64,000 bases of DNA from assembly GCA_046726155.1 (NCBI GenBank), contig JBKOZZ010000005.1, positions 5,997 through 69,996 on the forward strand, written 5' to 3'. This DNA comes from PSRF01 sp046726155. GTDB lineage: Bacteria; Acidobacteriota; Blastocatellia; Pyrinomonadales; Pyrinomonadaceae. Under the pieces are notes generated by a model. That model was given only the letters and a program-made list of their open reading frames with translations, made no database searches and was not told the origin of the DNA. Below, piece by piece: positions 35,401-44,100 of this stretch (within the stretch, counting starts at the first letter, position 1; each line of letters opens with the position of its first letter). Made by a program: the position numbers and the translations under genes.

Positions 35401-36007
35401 CCTTTTCGTCGCGCAGATCGTTAAAGAGCTTCTCGAGCTGATCGTAATTCATCTTCTGCGTGGTCTTCTTCCCGGAACCATCGGCAGGCAAATCCACCTC
35501 TACTAGTTCAGCTCTTTTCTCCTGAGCCTGCTTCCGATATTTGTCTTTTGTGCCATTCGACGCGATTTCGACGTTGTAATTAATAACGGTGAGTTTGCCG
35601 CGTTGATTCTGGAACGGCTCGGTTACGGAATCGAGCTTCTGCTGGATTTGGGCGACCTTCTGATCGATCTCAGCGATGTCCGGTTTGACCTTTTCGAGAG
35701 CACCCTGGGCTTCCGAGTCCAGCGCTTGATACTCCGGGTCCTCCTTCACCTCCGCTTCCGTCTTACCTGCCTGCGATTTAATGCTTTTCAGGTATTTCGA
35801 GTAACGGCTGACGAACTCTTTCTGTATGCCTTTCCAGGGACGTTGGCCAAAGGCTTCATCATAGAGAGACCAGGCAAGAACGAAGGTGAGCAGCAACGCG
35901 CACACGAGCATGATGCCGCTGGTTGAGCGACTCACGATCGGATCATTTGCCGGGACTTCAGGCCCCCTTTTTACCAACGACTCAGTAGCTTCAGTAGAGT
36001 CCGCCAC
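32453..36007 (-). CDS. Membrane-anchored octaheme cytochrome c
   Basis: A 1184-residue protein: one N-terminal helix (about 31-50), a long coiled coil (about 60-245), then eight CxxCH heme sites at 269, 322, 360, 388, 572, 714, 858 and 1028. A second coiled coil (about 405-470) separates hemes 4 and 5. Met-Pro sites near 510, 664, 802, 975 and 1076 are candidate axial ligands for the mono-heme-like C-terminal half. The start is GTG at 36007 behind GGAGGA. It directly follows cytochrome b genes and so most likely replaces cytochrome c1/f and the soluble cytochrome. No standard family of this full architecture was recognised. The last ~45 residues are Arg/Asn-rich and look like read-through. 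Confidence 0.9.
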   Translation of the reverse strand: MADSTEATESLVKRGPEVPANDPIVSRSTSGIMLVCALLLTFVLAWSLYDEAFGQRPWKGIQKEFVSRYSKYLKSIKSQAGKTEAEVKEDPEYQALDSEAQGALEKVKPDIAEIDQKVAQIQQKLDSVTEPFQNQRGKLTVINYNVEIASNGTKDKYRKQAQEKRAELVEVDLPADGSGKKTTQKMNYDQLEKLFNDLRDEKASLLGQKADLLKEPTELSKKRDDYLKHHMPGLGPNQIDGLLRKMEQFDYSILPHQISVNEFNIVDRCEVCHVGIREPLDLRPEDLAPAGPGKTPDRLSRAFVSHPNKELMQVHAPDRFGCSSCHWGNGRATTSEEKGHGRHRFWLWPMFEKENTEAGCQQCHAKDRVTQGADTLNLGRDLFYQRGCMGCHRYEGFDRETDALGSTRQSISQLEDQITNNQKQMRLDENPPEGTSDEEAQKMLAESESLKVTNSILAARIDQLNLQSKYLMQDQKKVGPNLKDVRLKLRKEWIPVWLSNPQGFRPGTKMPTFWRFAENPTDGGPHMRDADGQQQIQAIAAYLWQDGFEGKVPEQQRGDAAHGKELFETRGCLGCHSIGDEANKVGGTFAANLQKVGEKANFDYIVRWIHNPRERWAPYCPKEKRDLTPEDYSKHNLPYEFDTELHSRCPNDGAELQVQNMTVMPNFRLSETDARDIATYLFSLSSPPQYEAASFMDSPELKDKGHALIKQYGCAGCHEIKGFEDEQRIGKELTVEGATPIERLDFALLTKKAEEGIDPLKLHEGEKEKPWYNHKGFFEHKVTEPSIYDQGKEKDPKDRLRMPRPYLTPEWRNALTTFLLGSVGSEGSNVPQSLFYSPQDTRRQDIQNGWWVIKKYNCMGCHQVQVGQRSVVQDLPFYQTPEGKDLLPPRLTSEGARVDPSWLLKFLHDPSLSGEKTPTEQAAIDKAVQAANGPNASTPGPQPPAAAKASPTGGHLKPQPGLDRNGVRPYLKFRMPTFTFSPNELQTLVRFFMAMSGQQEPYIKEPLQPLTEQEKLVARQMFTSGTPCLKCHITGEPTHDAKAIAPNFLLAGSRLKPDWTFRWLLDPSQISPGTAMPTGLFRKEGERWVINLPNPPASATEYHDDHARLLVRYMMLLTPDEQRRLLATAPVTPTAAPSAQKAQNKLPGRRNKSGETTFNRARRAKRPTVATVRNVTINARPAGL

Positions 36008-36061
36008 TCGGGGTCATTCCTCCGCACTAATCTAATGAGACCAGATACCGATGGGTGCTTG

Positions 36062-37162
36062 TCAGATGTTGAACCACGGGGTCACCCAAACATACTTAAT
36101 GGTCAGCGTCAATCGCAGTAAAAGTTTCACCGGCATCGCCAACAGCACACTTACAGCGAAGAACTGGAATGTCAGGTATTGCAGAAGGCTTGTTCTGGCT
36201 AAAAGCTTTTCCTCAAACGCGTCCTTCGGAAACAAGCGCAGCGGCCGCAGTGAAAGCTTCTTAAAGTCTACTGTCATTAGCCAGTGGAAGAACAAGGCGC
36301 CAATGACATAGAAACTGCTTACCACCATCAAACCAAAGATAAACTTCCAGGGATTCGCTGACAGAAATCCCAGATGCAGCGCCTTGCCTATTCGGCTGGT
36401 GGCAATCCAATCGTGGAGATCAACGTTTTTGTCGAACACGACGGCATTGTGATCCCATGTTTGTCCCGGCCAGAACCAGATCCAGCCTGGCCCGCGAATG
36501 AAAGTTCCGATGACGATCAGCATAATCCACATCAGAAAGCCCCAGGCAAACATTCCCACGGCGAAGCGCCTCTGCTTGAGAGTGTAGTAGCCATTTCCGA
36601 GCGGATTTGAATCAACGTAGGGGAAAACCATCAAGCCAACCATAATAATTGACGGCATCACTACGCCGGCGATCCAGGGATCGAAATAGACCAGCATTTC
36701 CTGCAGCCCTAGGAAGTACCATGGGGCTTTCGAGGGATTCATTGTCAGGTTGGGATTTGCAGGTTCTTCAAGCGGCGCATTCAGCGTAATCGACCATACA
36801 AAAAGGACGACGGTTACGATCACCGCCGCCAAAAATTCAATACGCACGAGATAGGGCCAGACGTGAATCTCGCGCGCCCATCCCGGGCGCCAGGGCTCTG
36901 CCTTGCGATGATGCGTCTTCGCCAGTTTGGGATCCTTTTCTAACTGCTCAATCAGCCGATCATTTGCTCTCGACTGTCTGATTCCCAGCCAGGTGAAGAA
37001 AGGCACGAGGAAGAGCATCGCGACGATGGGCACGTTGTCAGGCGCCGACGAGATCGTCCATAGCTGGTGCCAGTCTGGAACAAAAAGGATGGCCAGAACC
37101 AGAAGGAGGACAACCACTCCCAGAGTTATTAATTTACCTCTGCTCAATCTAAGCTTCGCCAT
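36062..37162 (-). CDS. Cytochrome b/b6 C-terminal subunit (enlarged PetD-like)
   Basis: A 366-residue membrane protein. It begins with two helices (about 11-28 and 44-60), then a PetD/cytochrome-b C-terminal core with the Qo loop written KAPWYFLGLQEML in place of PEWY, so the usual Glu is Pro. Further helices follow (about 200-225, 275-295, 320-345), making it twice the length of plant PetD. It should form the quinol site with the b6 subunit encoded just upstream. Many bacterial complexes carry the APWY form. The ATG at 37162 is used. Confidence 0.87.
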   Translation of the reverse strand: MAKLRLSRGKLITLGVVVLLLVLAILFVPDWHQLWTISSAPDNVPIVAMLFLVPFFTWLGIRQSRANDRLIEQLEKDPKLAKTHHRKAEPWRPGWAREIHVWPYLVRIEFLAAVIVTVVLFVWSITLNAPLEEPANPNLTMNPSKAPWYFLGLQEMLVYFDPWIAGVVMPSIIMVGLMVFPYVDSNPLGNGYYTLKQRRFAVGMFAWGFLMWIMLIVIGTFIRGPGWIWFWPGQTWDHNAVVFDKNVDLHDWIATSRIGKALHLGFLSANPWKFIFGLMVVSSFYVIGALFFHWLMTVDFKKLSLRPLRLFPKDAFEEKLLARTSLLQYLTFQFFAVSVLLAMPVKLLLRLTLTIKYVWVTPWFNI

Positions 37163-37250
37163 CTCGTGTCGTTATGCCAGTACCACTTGTTCGCGGGCGG
37201 GGCCCATTGTTGTCGCTCCGCTATCGCAAGTGAGACTGACAGCCTCATCA

Positions 37251-37270
37251 CGACAAACTGAAGTTTGTCG
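37251..37270. repeat. Short palindrome, CGACAAAC family
   Basis: A perfect 20-base palindrome between the cytochrome b6 and subunit IV genes, identical in sequence to the consensus of the copy at 1465-1484. Confidence 0.75.
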
Positions 37271-37281
37271 GTCCTGAAAAG

Positions 37282-38208
37282 CTACTTCTTCTTGACCGCT
37301 TTCATTTCTGATTCAAGCATCACTGGCGCCGGACCGGAGATTCCACCATCCTTGCGTATACGCCAGAAGTGCACCGCCATAAAGATCGACGCCACCAGCG
37401 GGATGCCAATGCAGTGCCAGATATAGGAACGCAACAGCGCATTCGAATCAACGATCGACCCACCCAGCAAACCAAAACGCACGTCATTGAAAGGCGTCAT
37501 GCCGAGCTGCACCCCAAAAGGCCCTTCCGAGCCCAGCATCGGTGTTGCGCGCGCCATGTTGGTGCCGACCGTTACCGCCCAAAAACCAAGCTGGTCGTCC
37601 GGCAACAGATATCCTGTAAACGAAAGCAGAAGCGTCAACACCAGCAAGACCACCCCCACGGCCCAGTTAAACTCGCGTGGCCGTTTGTATGATCCGGTTA
37701 GCACAACGCGAAACATATGCAGCCAAGTCGTGATCACCATTAAATGCGCTGCCCAGCGATGCATGTTTCGCAGCAATTTGCCAAAGGGGACGTCATGCTC
37801 GAGATAAAGGATATCGCGGAAGGCATCGACCTTAGTCGGGTGGTAGTAGAACATCAGAAGCACACCGGTGAAGGTCAGCACGATGAACAGATAAAAGGTG
37901 ATGCCGCCCATTCCCCAGGTGTACTGGTAGCGCACTGCGTCACGATTTATTTTTGCCGGATGCAGATGAAGAAAAACATTTGAGAGGACCGCTAGCGAGC
38001 GATTACGCGGATCTGAGCGATCATGCGACACGCGAAAGATCGACTTCCACAGTTGTGTGTCCTGAACGTCTTTGTAACCCTTCGCCTCCTCGATGGCCCG
38101 TTGCTTGAGCGCAGTGCCGCCTTCCTTCACTCTTTCAACAAGGCTGGCACTGGCCTTTTCGTCGCCAGTCAACTGCTTAGTCTCTTTTTGCTCAGGCTTT
38201 TCGTCCAT
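37282..38208 (-). CDS. Cytochrome b6-like subunit
   Basis: A 308-residue protein: an unusual ~85-residue charged N-terminal extension, then four helices. Heme b ligands are His150/His164 and His265/His280, giving 13 and 14 intervening residues; the longer second gap is the b6 rather than mitochondrial pattern. At the place where b6 and Bacillus QcrB have a Cys before xGGIT (site of the extra heme c), this protein has Gly99. So it probably lacks that third heme. It sits 26 bases after the Rieske gene. It oxidises quinol together with the PetD-like partner. Confidence 0.9.
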   Translation of the reverse strand: MDEKPEQKETKQLTGDEKASASLVERVKEGGTALKQRAIEEAKGYKDVQDTQLWKSIFRVSHDRSDPRNRSLAVLSNVFLHLHPAKINRDAVRYQYTWGMGGITFYLFIVLTFTGVLLMFYYHPTKVDAFRDILYLEHDVPFGKLLRNMHRWAAHLMVITTWLHMFRVVLTGSYKRPREFNWAVGVVLLVLTLLLSFTGYLLPDDQLGFWAVTVGTNMARATPMLGSEGPFGVQLGMTPFNDVRFGLLGGSIVDSNALLRSYIWHCIGIPLVASIFMAVHFWRIRKDGGISGPAPVMLESEMKAVKKK

Positions 38209-38233
38209 TGGACCTCGTTAAGTTAATCAAGAG

Positions 38234-38890
38234 TTACAGCGGAATGTACGCGCCGGGATCGTTGAACTCGTTCTTCTCACCTTTGGGCCATCTGTAAAGC
38301 TTTCCTATGTCCACTACGATTTGTCCCTCAGCGTCCAGTTCGACGTGCGCGCGATCCATTGGCCGTGGCGCCGGACCTTCGAAGTTAATTGCTTCGCTGT
38401 CGTATCCGCTACCGTGGCAGGGACACTTAAACTTATTTTCGCTCGCTTTCCAGTCAGGAGTGCAACCGAGATGCGTGCAGCGCGCGTAAATCACAAAAAT
38501 TCTGTCGGACGTCTTGTCAACCCAGATGCGATATTGCTGCTGCCATTTCGTGTCGACGCCGAGCGCGTAATCCGAAGGAAAGCCAACCGAAAACTTGCTG
38601 GACGGCTCAAGAATAGAGCGCGGCAGAAAAAACCGGAGAAACATCAGAAAGCAGGTCGTAAGAAATCCAACGATGCTTGCCCAAACTATCCGCCGACGCA
38701 TTTTGTTAACGGGTGCGTCTGGCGTGCTTTCGACAACTGCGCCGGCGGGCTTTGGCGCTGCTTTCGCGGCCGCCGGCAATGGAGGCTTTGCTGTAACTAG
38801 CGCACGAGACGGTCCTCCATCGGCACCGGACTCTCCCAGTTGTGGTGTAGTACCGTTGGCGGATAGCTCTGTTTCGAGCGTAGTATCCAC
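38234..38890 (-). CDS. Rieske iron-sulfur protein
   Basis: A 218-residue protein with a Pro/Ala-rich N-terminal segment, one helix (about 68-90) and a Rieske domain. Cluster ligands are Cys138 and His140 in CTHLGC, and Cys156 and His159 in CPCHGS; Cys143 and Cys158 form the usual disulfide. It takes one electron from quinol at the cytochrome b complex and passes it to the c-type cytochrome. The start is GTG at 38890, with GGAGG about 9 bases upstream. It is the first gene of the nineteen-gene respiratory run. Confidence 0.95.
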   Translation of the reverse strand: MDTTLETELSANGTTPQLGESGADGGPSRALVTAKPPLPAAAKAAPKPAGAVVESTPDAPVNKMRRRIVWASIVGFLTTCFLMFLRFFLPRSILEPSSKFSVGFPSDYALGVDTKWQQQYRIWVDKTSDRIFVIYARCTHLGCTPDWKASENKFKCPCHGSGYDSEAINFEGPAPRPMDRAHVELDAEGQIVVDIGKLYRWPKGEKNEFNDPGAYIPL

Positions 38891-38949
38891 TATGCGAATC
38901 CTCCGTTGGCGGAATACTGCGAATACACTTCAACGCAGCGAAGAGTAAA

Positions 38950-38955
38950 AATTAT
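38950..38955 (-). promoter_or_regulatory. Candidate -10 box for the respiratory operon
   Basis: The minus strand reads TTGTATAATTT, a perfect TATAAT about 60 bases before the Rieske start codon. The matching -35 region (around 38973-38978) is poor, so an activator or alternative arrangement may apply. Confidence 0.4.
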
Positions 38956-39118
38956 ACAACTCCCCGCAGTGCAGGGATTACTCTCTGCGTAAGCACAGTT
39001 ATTCGTCTATACATTAAGAGCGCCGTGCCAAACAAATTGAAATCATATAATCAAGGCTCGGTGCAATATTTATACCCTTTTTCCCAATTTACTGGCAAGC
39101 GCTTTCTAAGGCAGTCCT

Positions 39119-40072
39119 TTACGATGCTCGCGGACTACGAACACGGAGAGCCTTGGGAAGAATTTGAAATGTCGCCGGAAGTTGACCGAGGATTTCACCG
39201 TCCACTTCAATCTCGATGCGTTGATCCCGATCGATAGGACGCGCAGCAATTTTTGTGGCTAGTGCATGGCCTACGTCCGCCATGCTGAGGTGCGCGCCCA
39301 GATACAGCCGCGGTGCGTTTGCCAGGATCCGTGTCGCACCGAGATCGCCAATACTAATCACGTCAAACTTTCCGTCGTTCAGCTTTGCGTCGGGAGCGAT
39401 CTTCATGCCCCCACCAAAATACCGCGCGTTAGCAATGCAAAGATTTGCGACCGTCATGTGGCGTGCTGGATTGTCATCGAGTTCCACAACTACGCGGGTC
39501 GGGCCCATTTTTAGCGCTGTCTGCAACATAGCGATCCCAAAAGAAACCCGGCCGGTTAGCCATTTCGGACCCCTGGCAGCAAGCCATTCCGGGCCACCCT
39601 CCTTTACGCGCGCGACCACGTCGGCACTCATGCCGAATGAAGCCACACCGAGAAAGTAGCGCGACTCGTGTTCGCCATCGTCTTTTGTGAAGGTAACCTT
39701 GCCTGCGTCGATTAATCTGGGTTGCCCCTCACGAAGAATCCTGGCCGCCTCGTTCGAACGAGCCGGAATGCCAAGCGTCTTGCGAAAATCGCCGCCGGTA
39801 CCGCTGGGAAGAATTCCTAATTCCGTATCGCTTCCAGAAGATAGAATTCCGTTTGCTACTTCCGAAATCGTTCCGTCGCCGCCGCAGGCGATTATCAGTT
39901 TCGTGCCCTTGCGTGCGGCAGTAGCGGCGAGTTCGATTCCCTCACCGGGATGTTTCGTGAACTTTGGTGTAAACGCCCCGAAATGAGTCGCCAGTTCGCT
40001 GGCAATTTTTGGCCAGGCGTCGCGCGTAGCGCCACCGGCTGATTCGGGATTGATGATGACTAGCGGAATCAT
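39119..40072 (-). CDS. YegS/DgkB-type lipid kinase
   Basis: A 317-residue diacylglycerol/sphingosine-kinase-fold enzyme. N-terminal NPESAGG, the nucleotide loop CGGDGTISEVANG (GGDGT 64-68) and LGILPSGTGGDF are diagnostic. It phosphorylates a membrane lipid alcohol, probably diacylglycerol, on the cytoplasmic face. It ends 60 bases or so before the acyltransferase begins in the opposite reading order (both minus strand), suggesting a shared phospholipid role. The ATG at 40072 is used. The exact lipid substrate cannot be told. Confidence 0.88.
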   Translation of the reverse strand: MIPLVIINPESAGGATRDAWPKIASELATHFGAFTPKFTKHPGEGIELAATAARKGTKLIIACGGDGTISEVANGILSSGSDTELGILPSGTGGDFRKTLGIPARSNEAARILREGQPRLIDAGKVTFTKDDGEHESRYFLGVASFGMSADVVARVKEGGPEWLAARGPKWLTGRVSFGIAMLQTALKMGPTRVVVELDDNPARHMTVANLCIANARYFGGGMKIAPDAKLNDGKFDVISIGDLGATRILANAPRLYLGAHLSMADVGHALATKIAARPIDRDQRIEIEVDGEILGQLPATFQILPKALRVRSPRAS

Positions 40073-40132
40073 CTGTCCTTGCTTAAAGAATGGATGACGA
40101 AAATAAGAGCGAAGGCAAGCCCGTGCTCTTGA

Positions 40133-41065
40133 TCAATTGGTCTTCGCATTCATCTGGCGATCTGCCTCGCCAAGTTCTGCAACCTTGCTCATCACGAACC
40201 TGGATATTTCTAAATACGTCCGAGCTTGGTCCTTCCTGGACAAGTAGCTCGAGAGATCGAGTTGCGGTCCAAAATGTATGCGGATCTTCTCGCCGCCTCT
40301 CCAGTTACCCAGTACTTGTTTCGGCAGATCGTTTCCCAGCCCGGCAACAAAAACCGGAATAACCTGGGGCGCTGAATCCTTAATCAGTTTTCCAATGCCT
40401 GGCTGGGCGGGCAGATACGAATAAGGATCTACTTGCTTGTTGCGCGTGCCTTCGGGGTGAAAGCCAATGACGTTACCGGCCCCGTTTCTGCAAAGCTCCG
40501 TCAATACCCGAAACGAATATTTATCAAACGCCCGTTTCTCCAGAATGGGTTTTTCGCCAGAGGCAAAAAACGGGGGATACATCGACCACCAACCCATCAC
40601 TAGGTTCACAAACAAACCTAAAACTGAGTCATAAAAGAATCGGCCTCGCACCGGAAAAAAGAGCTGTTTGCGCCAGGAAGTGTTGCGGAAAAGCACAGTT
40701 GATACCGTATACATATCGAAGAACGATCTGTGATTTGCGGCCAACAGTATGGGGCGGTCACGGGAAGCCGCTTGAATATTTTCCAGCCCGTAAACCTGCA
40801 TGAGGTTGTAGGTCGCGAGATGGATCCAGCCAGCGCCGAAGATTTTTTGACACCAGGTCCAGAAGCGCTTCCAGTTCCCTTGATTCATTCGCCGTACGAA
40901 GCGAAAAGCAAAGCGCTCGAAGCGACTCAATACTGCAATTTCAACAGCTAAGGGTTCGAGCGACTGTCCAAGGTCCGAAGCCCAATCTTCAATGTCTGTT
41001 CTCCCCCCTGCAAGAACAGTCGACGCCATTTTTGACTTGGGTGTTTGGCTAGACATACTCGTCAT
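40133..41065 (-). CDS. PlsC-family 1-acylglycerol-3-phosphate acyltransferase
   Basis: A 310-residue acyltransferase with the catalytic His112-x4-Asp117 in NHRSFFD and the phosphate-binding PEGTR at 204-208 (FHPEGTRN). The N-terminal ~55 residues are extra to the minimal PlsC fold. It adds the second acyl chain to lysophosphatidate or a related acceptor at the membrane. It is upstream of the lipid kinase gene on the same strand, so the two may form a lipid-recycling pair. The ATG at 41065 is used. Confidence 0.86.
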   Translation of the reverse strand: MTSMSSQTPKSKMASTVLAGGRTDIEDWASDLGQSLEPLAVEIAVLSRFERFAFRFVRRMNQGNWKRFWTWCQKIFGAGWIHLATYNLMQVYGLENIQAASRDRPILLAANHRSFFDMYTVSTVLFRNTSWRKQLFFPVRGRFFYDSVLGLFVNLVMGWWSMYPPFFASGEKPILEKRAFDKYSFRVLTELCRNGAGNVIGFHPEGTRNKQVDPYSYLPAQPGIGKLIKDSAPQVIPVFVAGLGNDLPKQVLGNWRGGEKIRIHFGPQLDLSSYLSRKDQARTYLEISRFVMSKVAELGEADRQMNAKTN

Positions 41066-41181
41066 CTAAGATACTTCGGACTTATATGAATTGTCCCGTA
41101 CGCCGATTCGAAAATAGCCCGCCGATCTATCGGTGGGCTACTGTTAATGCTCGTCTCGCGGACTATGCGATCCTGCGGCTT

Positions 41182-44100
41182 TCAATCCACCGAAAAGTAT
41201 TTCGCTTCGGGGTGATGGACGATGATCGCCGAAGTGGATTGTTCCGGATCGAGTTGGAACTCTTCGGTCAATTCAACACCGATGCGCTCCGGCTCCAGCA
41301 ACTCAAACAACTTAGCCTGATCCTCAAGATTGGGACATGCCGGATAACCAAAGCTAAAACGCGAGCCCTGATACTGTTGACGAAACAACTTCCTCACGTC
41401 ATTCGCGTCATCGCCGGCAATGCCCAACTCTTCGCGTATGCGTTTGTGCCACAGTTCCGCCAGCGCCTCGGCGCCTTCCACGCTTAGTCCGTGGAAATAA
41501 AGATAGTCGGCGTAGTTGTCTGACTTGAATAGTTCCCGGGAATACTCGCTCGCGCGGCTGCCCATCGTTACCAGTTGGAGAGCTACAACATCAATCCGTC
41601 CCGAGTCTTTCGCGGCGAAATAGTCGGCGAGACATAGGTGCTTGCCCGAGGGTTGGCGTGGAAAAGTGAAGCGCGTCCGTTCAGTCTTCTGATCGTCCCT
41701 CAGGATGATCAGATCATTTCCGGATGACTGACAGGGAAAGTACCCGTAAACAACCCGCGGCCTCAGTAGTTTCTGCGATTTAATTCGTTGCTTCAACTCC
41801 TCATAGATTGGGCGCACGGTGTTGCGAACAAATGCTTCATACTGCTCCGCCGGCGTGCGTCCCTGTTTGAATTGCCATTGCCCCTTGAACAGCGCCGTTT
41901 CGTTCACGAAGGAAAACACATCTTCCAGGTCGATGTCTTCGACAACTTGCGAGCCGTAAAAGGAGGCGGCCGGGACGGGGATATCTCTACGAATGCCTGA
42001 ACGATTGGTGTGTGTTGTATCACCCGCAATTTTTGCAGCCCCTCGTGGCTTCAAGGGTTTGTGAATACCCAGCTTCGCTTCTTCGCCAACGAGGTCTTCC
42101 GAATCTTCGGCTCTTTCAACATCCTCGCTCACTGGCGCGGCCGCTGCCATTGCAGGGTCGCTCGTGATTACTTCTGCTCCGTTGCCGCTGGCCAGTTTGT
42201 CCATCGTATGGAGACCGGCAAATGCGTCGCGTGCGTAGAAGAGTTGTCCTTTATAGAGTGGCTTTAGATCGTTATCAACATAACGCCGGTTTAGTGCCGC
42301 GCCTCCCAGCACGACTGGAACATTGATGCCGCGCTCATTCATCAGCTCCAAATTCTCTTTCATGATGAGCGTCGACTTAACCAGCAGCCCGCTCATGCCA
42401 ATAGCATCGGCCTTATATTCATCGTGGGCCTGCAGAATGTTCTCGATCGGCTGCTTGATGCCGAGATTAACCACCTTGTAGCCGTTATTCGTCAGGATGA
42501 TGTCAACAAGGTTCTTGCCGATGTCGTGGACGTCGCCCTTCACCGTTGCCAAAACCATCGTGCCCTTGGTCGTGGCGCCGCCTTTTTTCTCCATGAACGG
42601 TTCAAGAAAACGTACCGCCGCCTTCATCGCCTCAGCGGATTGCAAAACGAAGGGTAACTGCATCTGGCCACTGCCAAAAAGATCGCCCACAACCTTCATG
42701 CCCTCAAGCAGAATGTCATTAACGATGTCCAGCGCCGAATACTTTTCGAGAGCCGATTTCAGTTCATCCTCGAGACCAATCTTCTCGCCATCGATGATGT
42801 GGTTCTTCAGTCGCTCTTCGACAGTTGCGCCTTTCGAAGCCTTCTTGCTTCCTTTCGCTTTGACACCTTCGAAAAGTTTGGTGAATTCCGTTAGTGGATC
42901 GTAGGTGCAAACGTCGCCTTCAAACTTGCGCTGGTCGTAAATCAACTCGCGCGCGACTTTCAGCTCGTTCTCGCCAATACGGTTCAGTGGCTCGATCTTG
43001 CTGGCGTTAACAATTGCAGCATCGAGGCCCGCTTCCACCGCTTCGTGAAGAAAAACTGAATTGAGTACTACTCGCGATGCCGGGTTTAGTCCGAAGGAGA
43101 TGTTGGACACCCCAAGAATTGTGAAACAGCCCGGCAGTTCCTTCTTTATGCGGCGGATTCCCTCAATCGTTTCGACTGCGTTGCGACGGTCTTCTTCGAT
43201 ACCAGTCGAGATTGGCAGTGCCAGCGAATCGAAGAAAAGATCGGAAGCTGGCAGCTTAAGCTCCGTCGTTGCCTGATCATATGCACGCTTTGCAATTTTA
43301 AGCTTTCCGTCAGCGGTGCGGGCCATGCCCTCTTCGTCGATAGTGCCGATAACTACACTCGCGCCATAACGTTTCGCCAACTCAATTACTTTTGTAAACC
43401 GCGGTACACCATCTTCGTAGTTGGTGGAATTCATGATGCACTTGCCGCCGGCGTGCTGGAGTCCCGCTTCCATCTTCTGCCACTCGGTGGAGTCAAACAT
43501 CAGCGGGATTTTTATGTTCGTGGAGAGACGCGATGCAAGCTCGTGCATGTCGTTCTCGCCGTTACGGCCTACAAAATCGACGTTTACGTCAAGCACATGC
43601 GCGCCTTCACGTTCCTGTTCCTTGGCAAGTGAGACCAGACCGTCCCAGTCTTCCACGCTCAAGAGGTCGCGCATCTTTTTTGAGCCGCTGGCATTGACGC
43701 GTTCGCCGACGATCAGGAATGAAGTGTCTTGCCGGTATGGTTGTTGAATGAAATTCGAAGACGCCGCTGGTAAGCGCTCCACGCTGCGCCTGACCGGCGT
43801 AACATTTTTTACCGCCTCAACAACCGCGTGCAGATGTGCGGGCGTCGTACCGCAGCATCCGCCGACGATGTTTACGCCGAGGTCGCGTGCGAAGTGTGCA
43901 AGGTCGGCCGCGAGAGATTCCGGAGTCTCTTTGTAATGAGCATGACCACCGACGTTCTCCGGAATACCCGCGTTCGGTATGACAGACACAGGCAAGCTCG
44001 AGTTCTGACAGAGATAGCGAACATTTTCGCTCATCTGTTTCGGCCCAGTGGCGCAGTTCATGCCGATCACGTCGATGGGAAAGGGCTCGAGTGCGGTAAG

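Noticed and set aside
39025..39237. A 70-codon plus-strand frame overlapping the lipid kinase end
   Set aside because: Half of it is antisense to the kinase C-terminus; no conserved features.
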